DNA of 6,304 bases from Bacillota bacterium (GTDB lineage: Bacteria > Bacillota > Clostridia > Lachnospirales > Lachnospiraceae). Each line of letters opens with the position of its first letter. Position 1 is the stretch's first letter. The DNA is taken from the NCBI GenBank assembly GCA_022717655.1, contig JAIIAN010000171.1:1-6304 (forward strand), written 5' to 3'. Made by a program: the position numbers and the translations under genes. This document shows positions 1 to 5,058 of the stretch, one piece after another. Under the pieces are notes generated by a model, which ran no database searches, was not told the origin of the DNA, and saw nothing but the letters and a program-made list of their open reading frames with translations.

Positions 1-254
1 ATGAGTTTGAAAGTCATAGAAGTGGTGCGTTCCATGCTGTATTTGTTTCCACAAGAAGGGCAAAACCGACTGTGACAGTGGAAAGGGACATATTTAAAGT
101 TGCCACAATGGGGGCAATGATACATGGCACCGCCAAAGGAAGGATCCCCACAATGGATCATCTTTTCGATATTTTCCATTTCGGTGTCTCTGGGATGGAG
201 AGTATATTTTATTTCTTCATAATGGTCTGTAAAAATTTTCTGCAAGATATTCAT
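1..254 (-). CDS. IS91-like family transposase, N-terminal part (runs off left edge)
   Basis: The minus strand reads an open frame beginning MNILQKIFTDHYEEIKY and continuing to the window edge, 84 codons in all. It contains a zinc-ribbon with CPHCG, then a His/Cys pair (FHCHSRFC), then CPSCGNKY, followed by MERTTSMTFKL. This matches the N-terminal zinc-binding domain (Zn_Tnp_IS91 type) of IS91-like transposases common in gut clostridia. In that family the HUH/Y2 catalytic domain follows, here outside the window. The start chosen is the only ATG after an in-frame TAA about 24 bases upstream. A hairpin block lies directly behind the gene, as is usual where an insertion sequence shields its transposase from outside transcription. 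Whether the element is intact cannot be judged because most of it lies to the left. The identification comes from recalled family sequence, not from a search. Confidence 0.85.
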   Translation of the reverse strand, partial: MNILQKIFTDHYEEIKYTLHPRDTEMENIEKMIHCGDPSFGGAMYHCPHCGNFKYVPFHCHSRFCPSCGNKYSMERTTSMTFKL

Positions 255-278
255 AAGACTATTATGAGATAGATTTTA

Positions 279-320
279 GAAAAAAGAAACCCCTAACCCC
301 TCAAGATTGAGGGGCAGGGG
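279..320 (-). terminator. Bipartite GC-rich hairpin with U-rich tail, minus strand
   Basis: CCCCTCAA (297-304) pairs with TTGAGGGG (307-314) across two bases, and an outer CCCCT (290-294) pairs with AGGGG (316-320), giving a 13-bp stem with a small asymmetric bulge. Read on the minus strand it is followed by TTTCTTTTTTC, so it should terminate transcription coming out of the ImmA remnant and insulate the transposase gene. It could also be the folded end of the IS91-like element, since ends of that family often carry hairpins. Confidence 0.6.
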
Positions 321-325
321 AGTTG

Positions 326-346
326 AAGTGTCGAAGACACTTTTTT
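326..346 (+). terminator. Short hairpin with T run, plus strand
   Basis: AAGTGTC (326-332) pairs perfectly with GACACTT (336-342) around a GAA loop and runs into a row of six T. This is a minimal intrinsic terminator for plus-strand transcription. No plus-strand gene is recognised immediately upstream, so it may instead be part of the transposable element end. Confidence 0.45.
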
Positions 347-356
347 ATGCAGAGAT

Positions 357-1003
357 TTATTTATCGGAATGTCGCAGACAGCTTTTTATAAAGGCAGCAG
401 CTTTTATCATTTGTTCTTTTTCTTCATCAGAGCAGTCAGAGGATAATTCAAACCAGGTCTGATCAGCAGAAGAAAGAGAAAGAGCAGGTTTACCGGAATC
501 TGCAGATAGAGCAGGACTGTCAGTATGGATACTGCTATTGTCATCCAATAATCTGTTCTGGATTTCTGATAGAGCTTTTTCACGATATTGAGCATCCATG
601 TCCTGGATACTTTCAACAGAAGCATGGTAATTGCTTAATATGTGATTGATGTATTCATTCTTAAAATGCAGAAAAAGAGCATCTTCAGATAGATTTGCTA
701 AATCCTTTGAGGTTGCAATTTAAGTTCCGCAGCAAACGTATTCGCCCTGCGTTCTGCTTTTGCATTGCTGAGACTATAAAAATATGTATCCTGGAAAGCC
801 TGGCCGGATGCCGCATGTTTCCGGTCAAAGATAGCGTGCCCAAGTTCGTGAGCCAGTGCGGATCTGCGTTGTTGCTTCGAGCAGTTTGGATTGATGCCGA
901 TGTATTCGCAATTTAGCAGTACCGTGTAAAATCCAAGGAGCTTTTCACAGAACCGGATGTCTTTAATTTTAATAGCGCGCTGAGCAATGATAGCTTCCGG
1001 GAG
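357..1003 (-). pseudogene. ImmA/IrrE-family metallopeptidase, 5'-truncated and frameshifted
   Basis: The minus strand carries the zinc-protease signature HELGH (836-850) in the context SALAHELGHAIFDRKH, followed by NAKAERRANTFAAEL, the usual second half of the ImmA/IrrE (Peptidase_M78) domain. Upstream, PEAIIAQRAIKIKDIRF and LLGFYTVLLNCEYIGIN match the family's N-terminal region, but the first 25-40 residues and the start codon are missing. Before about 1003 the frame is only the antisense of a phage gene. After FAAELK the frame hits a stop at 698-700, while the next frame continues smoothly (IATSKDLANLSEDALFLHF) to a stop at 357-359. Loss of one base in the T run at 719-721 explains this. 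Such peptidases cleave phage or ICE repressors (ImmR type) and usually sit beside an XRE repressor gene; none is present. The product should be inactive. The C-terminal 80 codons look acidic and unremarkable. Confidence 0.8.
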
Positions 1004-1612
1004 GGAGTCACAAATATCTGGAACGGGATTACGTCGGTGTTTTCCAAGGGCGTGTCGGCCATTAAGAACGGAATCTCCAACGCGGCATCTGCTATTGGCA
1101 ACGTGGCATCCTCGGCAGTCAGCTGGGGCAAGGACATCGTCGGCGGCATCGCAGGAGGAATCAAGAAGGGTGTGAGCTGGGTCAGCAATGCGGTCAAAAG
1201 TGTGGCAAATGGCATCCGTTCGTTCCTGCACTTTTCTGTGCCGGATGAAGGACCTCTGGCAGATGCCGACACCTATATGCCCGACTTCATGAAGCTGCTT
1301 TCCGGCGGTATCAAGAAAAGCGAAGGTGGACTGATCAGCCGGCTCAAGTCGATGGCAGGAAAAGTACAGCGGGGCATGGAGGGCATCAGTTCCTTCAGCC
1401 TGCCGGAACTGACCCTGCCGCACTTTGACGGCTCTGGTTGGAACTTCCCACAGGTGGCTCTTGCTGGTGGTGGTACCACAAGGACAACAAACCTAGGCGG
1501 TGTGTATATCACAGTCAACGGTTACAATGCCCGCAACGATGACGAATTGGCACAGACTGTGGCAGATAAGATCAACGGAATGATCCACGAGGATGATTCT
1601 GTATTCAAGTAA
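1001..1612 (+). pseudogene. Phage tail tape measure protein, C-terminal fragment
   Basis: The plus frame reads EGVTNIWNGITSVFSKGVS, then a run of Ala/Gly/Ser-rich helical repeats with regularly spaced tryptophans, then IRSFLHFSVPDEGPLADAD and YMPDFMKLLSGGI. The signature 'FLHFS.PDEGPL....T.MPDFM..L..GI' is typical of the C-terminal end of tape measure proteins of siphophages, which set tail length and are ejected with the DNA. The end (VYITVNGYNARNDDELAQTVADKI) is also typical of that C-terminus. Full proteins usually run to many hundreds of residues, so only the last 200 or so remain. The frame is open back to a TAG at 914-916, but the homology appears to start near 995-1005, where the antisense ImmA remnant begins. 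No start codon with a ribosome site is visible, so this is a cut relic. It stops directly in front of the AGGAGG of the left 23-bp repeat. Confidence 0.8.
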
Positions 1613-1633
1613 AGGAGGAGATGCGTATGGGCT
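1611..1633 (+). repeat. 23-bp direct repeat, left copy
   Basis: These 23 bases are identical to 3190-3212. They contain AAAGGAGG, an ATG two bases later and a second ATG six bases on. In this copy the reading frame started there closes at once (M-G-stop), because the next bases belong to the inserted ATPase unit. The copy is therefore a dead duplicate of the ribosome site and start of the downstream tail gene. Confidence 0.9.
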
Positions 1634-1655
1634 GAAATACTCTGACGGATTTCGC

Positions 1656-1684
1656 TTGACTTCGGACATCTGCTGAGTTATTAT
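1656..1684 (+). promoter_or_regulatory. Candidate sigma-A promoter of the ATPase gene
   Basis: TTGACT (1656-1661) and TATTAT (1679-1684) are each one mismatch from consensus and separated by exactly 17 bases. The -10 box overlaps the start of the long inverted repeat, and transcription would begin near 1691, inside it. The unit thus appears to carry its own promoter rather than relying on the tail operon. A second TATAAT lies at 1709-1714 but without a good -35 box. Confidence 0.5.
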
Positions 1685-1716
1685 ACTCGTAAGAAAGTAA
1701 CTTACGAGTATAATAA
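1678..1716. promoter_or_regulatory. Perfect 16-bp inverted repeat over the transcription start
   Basis: The arm TTATTATACTCGTAAG (1678-1693) is matched exactly by its reverse complement at 1701-1716 across a 7-base AAAGTAA spacer. It overlaps the candidate -10 box and ends a few bases before the ribosome site GGAGG (1720-1724). This position fits an operator for a dimeric repressor, possibly autoregulation by the wHTH-containing ATPase. A 5' UTR hairpin is also possible, or a recognition site for mobility of the unit. No T run follows, so it is not a terminator. Confidence 0.7.
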
Positions 1717-1731
1717 ATTGGAGGTGGGCGA

Positions 1732-3129
1732 ATGAGTCAGTTTTATTGCCGTGAGAATGAGCTTAGAAAGCTGAATAAGCGATATGAAGGTGATAAGTTT
1801 GAATGCATCGTCATCTACGGAAGACGGCGAGTTGGTAAAACCGCCTTGATCAATGAGTTCTGTAAAGGGAAACCAACCATTTTCTTCTCGGCACTCAACA
1901 CGACGGGAAAGGAAAATCTGGAGGCGCTTTCAAAAGCAATCATGACTTTTGAGAGACCGGATATGGAATCTGCACCGGAATTTCGGTCATATGATGCGGC
2001 CTTGGATGAGCTGACAGCACTTTCCAAGGAAAAACGAATGGTCTTTGTTATTGATGAGTACCCTTATCTGGCAAAGGCAAAACCGGCCATTTCAGCGATG
2101 TTGCAGCACATCATCGACCATAAGTGGACGGAATCCAAGATGTACTTGATTCTCTGTGGTTCTTCAATGAGCTTTATGGAAAGTCAGGTGCTTGGAAAAG
2201 AAAGCCCGCTGTATGGAAGAAGAACAGCTCAGTTTAAGATCGCACCGCTGGATTATAAGGAAACAGCAGTGTTCCATCCGAATCTGTCAGATGAGGATAA
2301 TTCGCTGATCTACGGCATCACAGGCGGTGTTCCGCATTATATCAACAAACTGGATGTAAGAGACAGCGTAGATGAAGCGTTGCTTGACAATCTGTTTGAA
2401 CGTTCCAGCTATCTGTATGAGGAGCCAGCCAATCTTCTCAAACAGGAACTGCGAGAGCCAGCCATTTATAATGCCATAATCAAGGCAATCGCTGAGGGGG
2501 CATCCCGCCTGAATGATATTACAATGAAGGTCGGAGAGGACAATTCGGTTGTATCAAAATATCTGAAAACCCTGATTGACCTTGGCATTGCCGAAAAAGA
2601 GACTCCAATCACAGAGAAGCCTGGAAAGAAAACAATCTATCTGCTGGCAGATAACTTTTTCCGGTTCTGGTATCGTTTTGTCCCAGTCAATATGAGTGCA
2701 ATTGATTCTGGCAGAATTACAAAGACCTATCCGCACGCCGTAAAACAGTATCTTCCAGACTATATGGGATTGATATTTGAAAAGATGTGTCAGGATTATC
2801 TGCTGTATTATGCCGACCAGCTCCCCATTGAACTGAGTGAAATCGGTCAGTGGTGGGGAACTGATTCCAAGAAGAAAAAGCAGATACAGATTGATATCGT
2901 TGGAACTCCCGTAGAAGGAAAAGAGTATATCATCGGTTCATGCAAGTATCGAAATGAAAAGATTGGTGTGGATGAGCTTGAGCTGATTAGGGATTACGCA
3001 TCGGTGTTCGGAAAAGGAAATAACTACCACTACTATATTTTTTCTAAAGGTGGATTTACGGACGGACTGCTTCAAGCACAGGAGCGAGGAGAAGTTCAAC
3101 TGATCAATTTGGAGGAACTTTATAAGTAA
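1732..3129 (+). CDS. AAA ATPase with DUF234 domain (archaeal-type ATPase family)
   Basis: The protein has 465 residues, a full length for this family. The N-terminus SQFYCRENELRKL is the family's usual 'F..RE.EL..L' entry. Walker A is GRRRVGKT (30-37), Walker B is FVIDEYPYL (105-113), a sensor-1-like stretch LILCGSS follows (139-145) and an arginine-rich YGRRTAQFKIAPL (161-172). Residues about 245-295 resemble a winged helix (LNDITMKVGEDNSVVSKYL, then GIAEKE). The DUF234 C-terminal domain (about 310-465) has a PD-(D/E)XK-like core: E350, D388 in QIDIV, and GSCK (402-405). GGAGG lies 7 bases before the ATG. The gene stands alone, with its own promoter, inverted repeat and terminator, inserted between two phage tail genes and flanked by a direct repeat, so it behaves like moron cargo. 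The function of this family is not established; DNA binding or cleavage driven by ATP is an inference from the domains. Confidence 0.9.
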   Translation: MSQFYCRENELRKLNKRYEGDKFECIVIYGRRRVGKTALINEFCKGKPTIFFSALNTTGKENLEALSKAIMTFERPDMESAPEFRSYDAALDELTALSKEKRMVFVIDEYPYLAKAKPAISAMLQHIIDHKWTESKMYLILCGSSMSFMESQVLGKESPLYGRRTAQFKIAPLDYKETAVFHPNLSDEDNSLIYGITGGVPHYINKLDVRDSVDEALLDNLFERSSYLYEEPANLLKQELREPAIYNAIIKAIAEGASRLNDITMKVGEDNSVVSKYLKTLIDLGIAEKETPITEKPGKKTIYLLADNFFRFWYRFVPVNMSAIDSGRITKTYPHAVKQYLPDYMGLIFEKMCQDYLLYYADQLPIELSEIGQWWGTDSKKKKQIQIDIVGTPVEGKEYIIGSCKYRNEKIGVDELELIRDYASVFGKGNNYHYYIFSKGGFTDGLLQAQERGEVQLINLEELYK

Positions 3130-3144
3130 ACAATTCGATTTCAG

Positions 3145-3175
3145 CCCTGCTGGTGAAAACCGGCAGGGTATTTTT
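3145..3175 (+). terminator. Intrinsic terminator of the ATPase gene
   Basis: CCCTGCTGGT (3145-3154) pairs with ACCGGCAGGG (3159-3168), with one G-U pair, around a GAAA tetraloop, and is followed by TATTTTT. It lies 15 bases after the ATPase stop. A second small hairpin, GGGTAT (3166-3171) with ATACCC (3176-3181) around TTTT, overlaps its 3' arm, so the two folds are partly exclusive. Confidence 0.8.
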
Positions 3176-3189
3176 ATACCCAAATTCAG

Positions 3190-3212
3190 AAAGGAGGAGA
3201 TGCGTATGGGCT
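3190..3212 (+). repeat. 23-bp direct repeat, right copy (active ribosome site)
   Basis: This is identical to 1611-1633. Here it serves the downstream tail gene: AGGAGG at 3192-3197 and a well-placed ATG at 3206. The repeat period is 1579 bases. Before the repeat both copies are preceded by similar but not identical bases (ATTCAAGT on the left, ATTCAG on the right). Confidence 0.9.
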
Positions 3213-4240
3213 ACAATGCCCCAAATCAGACGGTATCACAGTTTCAGCTCAAAGGCAGATACGCCAGACGATATCTGTCTTACGATGGCGCGGAGGCAGC
3301 CGCAGACGAAACAGGAGAAAAGACAGAGATCCCGGTCATTAAGGTGGAAAATACCAGCGGCGATAGTTGGGGCAATCTATTCACAAGGGGTCGCTTTGTG
3401 TTTGCGGTCTTTTTTGACTGGAATGTGGTGTATGCAGCTCCTTCGGGCAGCGGTACAGTCATCAACGGGAACGATTATGGAAATCCGGCGAAAGTAGCAT
3501 ATAATTCGATGACCTGGCACAAGTATCGTTCAGCGAAGATGTTCTTCGCCACAGGTCAGTTTGCGATTGATACGGTCAACCGTACCATTCAGGTCACGAA
3601 GCGTATCCTGGCGGTGGTCGATAACGGTGCTTACTACTGGCTCAGTGCCAGCGAAGAAGCGGTGCCGATGTTGGATAGTACGGAAGCAGAAAAGCATCAC
3701 ATGCTGATCCTTGCCTATGATTCGTCCATAGATCGGATCAATCTTTACAACACTGCACAGTCCCGGGCATTGGGAGTAAATGGCTACTATATCGCCGCAT
3801 GGTATGAGAACCATTTCTGGTATCCGCATATGAGTCCGTTATTCAGCATTGTGCTGGATGATAAGGAGTATAAGGCAGGCGCACTGTTCGATGAAGAACG
3901 GCGCGATTCGTATATCGAGAAAAAGTATGAGGACCGTATGCAGGTGATTCGGTCGGAACTGACCGGTAAGAGTCTGCCGGAATACCCAGTTGTCAGGGCA
4001 ATGGGAGGCGTTGGAAATGTTCTTGCGCCTAAATTGATCGCAGAGATTGGAGATGTAAGGAGATTTCATAGTGGAAAAGCCTTGATCGCCCATGCAGGAA
4101 TCGATGCGCCGCCATATCAATCAGGGCAGTTTACTGGAACGGAGAGAAAAATATCTAAAAGAGGATCTTCTAGTCTGCGTAAGATTGGATATGAAGTGAT
4201 GAGATACCGAAGATTCGCTGCAAAACACCCTGATATATGA
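3206..4240 (+). pseudogene. Phage tail/baseplate-like protein fused in frame to an IS110 transposase fragment
   Basis: From the ATG at 3206 (8 bases after AGGAGG; the ATG at 3200 is too close) the frame codes 344 residues. Residues 1 to about 250 (starting MGYNAPNQTVSQFQLKGRYA) are rich in Trp, Tyr and beta-like segments. I do not recognise the family, but the place right after the tape measure gene suggests a distal tail or baseplate protein. From about residue 255 the sequence becomes the C-terminal domain of an IS110-family transposase: LPEYPVVRAMGGVGNVLAP, LIAEIGDVRRFHSGKAL, HAGIDAPPYQSGQFTG, KISKRGSSSLRKIGYEVM. This is the Transposase_20 helix-hairpin-helix and the conserved serine region (QSG). 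The IS110 part stops after EVMRY and is followed by an unrelated RRFAAKHPDI and a stop, so the real IS110 C-terminus is missing, as is its DEDD N-terminal domain. Both halves are therefore fragments and the fused product is unlikely to function. Confidence 0.7.
3960..4205 (+). mobile_element. IS110-family transposase remnant (Transposase_20 region)
   Basis: This stretch encodes the internal piece from about SLPEYPVVRAMGGVG to GYEVMRY. It is very close to recalled clostridial IS110 proteins, which suggests recent acquisition. The RuvC-like N-terminal domain, the C-terminal tail and any bridge-RNA region are missing, so the piece is immobile. The left edge is placed by the change in protein character and could be off by about 30 bases. 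Confidence 0.75.
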
Positions 4241-4285
4241 GGTAAAAATGGGTGATATTTACACAGTTTAGGCTGCATGATCATC

Positions 4286-4333
4286 CAGGGGTAACAGGAA
4301 CGGATAATACTATTATAGATCCCCTGTTTTTTT
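4286..4333 (+). terminator. Intrinsic terminator-like hairpin
   Basis: CAGGGG (4286-4291) pairs with CCCCTG (4321-4326). Inside the loop ATAAT (4304-4308) pairs with ATTAT (4312-4316), and seven T follow directly. It would end transcription of the tail-gene fusion upstream. The long loop makes it weaker than the terminator at 3145. Confidence 0.6.
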
Positions 4334-4375
4334 GATAAACCAATTAAATTAACATGAAAATATGAAGGATAAAAT

Positions 4376-4480
4376 ATGGTAGGTAGACCTAAAAAGAAAC
4401 CAGAATATAATCAGGCGCAGCAATTTAATTCTTTTCTGCAGGAATTGTGCGAAGCATATAATGAATCAGATTCATTATGA
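4376..4480 (+). pseudogene. N-terminal remnant of an MVGRPKKKPEY-type DNA-binding protein
   Basis: The 34-codon frame begins MVGRPKKKPEYNQAQQFNSF, with GAAGGA placed before the ATG. This opening is the conserved start of a small DNA-binding-like protein that I recall as widespread in Lachnospiraceae accessory regions, normally over 100 residues with a helix-turn-helix after the acidic segment. Here a TGA follows YNESDSL and the helix-turn-helix is absent. The same frame continues beyond the TGA as KSVWNHLDNMLNTTYYNYK and ends in a TAA that overlaps the next ATG, so it may be the two ends of a gene with its middle deleted. The family link is from memory. Confidence 0.45.
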
Positions 4481-4554
4481 AAAAGTGTTTGGAATCATCT
4501 TGATAATATGTTGAATACGACATATTATAATTATAAAGAGGAAGAAGCATACTA

Positions 4555-4653
4555 ATGTACGAGATCATTTTATATGATACAGAAGATGCAGGTAATGAAA
4601 TACGCCTACATCTGTCTTTTTTTGTGCAAAGATTTATTTATGTGATGTCCTGA
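4555..4653 (+). CDS. Small ORF, possible remnant of a HigB/Gp49-like toxin start
   Basis: The 32-codon frame starts MYEIILYDTEDAGNEIRLHL, preceded by AGAGGAAG. MYEI(I/V)xYxxxDG is how many HigB/Gp49-type RelE-superfamily proteins begin, but the resemblance ends after about 12 residues and the frame soon runs through a T-rich stretch to a stop. Its ATG overlaps the TAA of the preceding frame (TAATG), an arrangement that signals translational coupling in an intact operon. It could equally be a chance ORF, because it crosses the near-repeat at 4618-4641. Confidence 0.25.
   Translation: MYEIILYDTEDAGNEIRLHLSFFVQRFIYVMS
4618..4641. repeat. 24-bp near-repeat, second copy (first copy at 341-364)
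   Basis: Twenty-two of 24 positions match 341-364: T6, one variable base, TGCA, one variable base, AGATTTATTTAT. In both places it lies at the 3' end of a minus-strand gene and supplies or adjoins that gene's stop codon. The second copy falls exactly where the HTH regulator at 4638-4766 is cut short. Confidence 0.55.
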
Positions 4654-4766
4654 TTTTTCCGGAGCTGATCGAGAGTGTGCTTGTCAAGGTCTTTGTTAAT
4701 CAGGGCATATTGGAAAATGTGGCGTTTTTTCATGGATTCCCATAATGAACCATATAAATATGTCAT
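4638..4766 (-). pseudogene. Truncated Cro/C1-type HTH regulator (HTH_26-like)
   Basis: The minus strand encodes 42 residues, MTYLYGSLWESMKKRHIFQ followed by YALINKDLDKHTLDQLRKN and QDIT, then a stop. This matches the opening of short HTH_26/YozG-type regulators, with a 'LWE.MK...I.QYALI.K...D..TLD.LRKN..IT' pattern. In intact members the recognition helix is followed by T-L-x-x-L-C-x-I-L and about 20 more residues, all lost here. The break coincides with the 24-bp near-repeat. No clear ribosome site precedes the ATG, although TATAAT occurs about 23 bases upstream on this strand. It is too short to fold as a complete DNA-binding domain. Confidence 0.6.
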
Positions 4767-4817
4767 ATAAAGAGCATTGCTATCATAATATTATATGAAG
4801 ATTTCCTAAAATTTGTT

Positions 4818-4939
4818 TGAACGCAGATAAGCATTCCCCTGCTTCAAGTGCGCAGAGCACTAAGCGGCGGGTGAGGGGGATGCTTCTGTCAGTGGTAGTT
4901 GAAAACTCTCACTGACAGATCGCAAAGCGACTGCGTTCA
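4818..4939 (+). ncRNA. Packed four-helix (cloverleaf-like) structured element, function unknown
   Basis: An outer 9-bp stem, TGAACGCAG (4818-4826) with CTGCGTTCA (4931-4939), encloses three helices that abut almost base to base. Helix 2 is AAGCATTCCCCT (4829-4840) with AGGGGGATGCTT (4874-4885), 12 bp with one G-U. Stacked inside it are GCTT (4841-4844) with AAGC (4862-4865) and AGTGC (4847-4851) with GCACT (4857-4861). Helix 3 is CTGTCAGTG (4886-4894) with CACTGACAG (4910-4918), topped by AGTT and AACT around GAA. Helix 4 is TCGC, AAA, GCGA (4920-4930). So many nested perfect pairs in 122 bases indicate selection. The strand is assigned because a terminator-like hairpin and the ATPase gene follow on the plus strand. 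It may be a small RNA or leader RNA of the downstream module, or a single-stranded DNA origin (oriT or sso) or element end. I recognise no known family. Confidence 0.6.
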
Positions 4940-4952
4940 TGAGCAAGTAGCG

Positions 4953-4982
4953 AAGCGGATTGCGAATGTCCGCTTTACTTTT
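4953..4982 (+). terminator. Terminator-like hairpin after the structured element
   Basis: AAGCGGA (4953-4959) pairs with TCCGCTT (4969-4975) around a 9-base loop and is followed by TACTTTT. The T tract is interrupted, so termination may be partial. It could end a short RNA or act as an attenuator ahead of the ATPase gene, which starts 76 bases later. Confidence 0.5.
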
Positions 4983-5058
4983 AACATAAAAGGGTGTATG
5001 ATAAATGAGAGAAAATTACTTCGTGATTTGCGAAAAAATAATCAGGGAGGCACAGAAG

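Noticed and set aside
72..272. 66-codon plus-strand ORF
   Set aside because: It is the antisense of the IS91-like transposase, whose zinc-ribbon cysteines on the minus strand are unmistakable.
695..916. 73-codon plus-strand ORF
   Set aside because: It is the antisense of the ImmA/IrrE coding frame with the HELGH motif.
1004..1423. Minus-strand continuation of the ImmA open frame up to 1423
   Set aside because: Upstream of about 1003 it is only the reverse of tape measure codons and has no ImmA-like residues, so it was not counted as part of the gene.
1611..3212. Insertion-sequence explanation for the 23-bp repeats
   Set aside because: No transposase, recombinase or terminal inverted repeats are found at the ends of the unit, and target duplications of 23 bp are uncommon.
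3153..3497. 114-codon plus-strand ORF
   Set aside because: Wrong frame over the terminator and tail gene; composition is Arg/Gln-rich noise and no ribosome site precedes it.
4767..4817. Promoter for the structured element
   Set aside because: TAAAAT at 4807-4812 is a fair -10 box, but no -35 box lies at proper spacing, so it was not listed.
4818..4939. Retron ncRNA (a1/a2 inverted repeats, AGC after a1, branched stems)
   Set aside because: The outer stem and AGC position are suggestive, but no reverse transcriptase gene is in the window and the downstream genes are an ATPase and a TOPRIM-like start. It would need a reverse transcriptase close by beyond the right edge.
4818..4939. tRNA gene, because of the cloverleaf outline
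   Set aside because: Arm lengths are wrong (a 12+ bp second arm, 9-bp acceptor-like stem), and there is no T-loop consensus, anticodon loop or CCA-type end.
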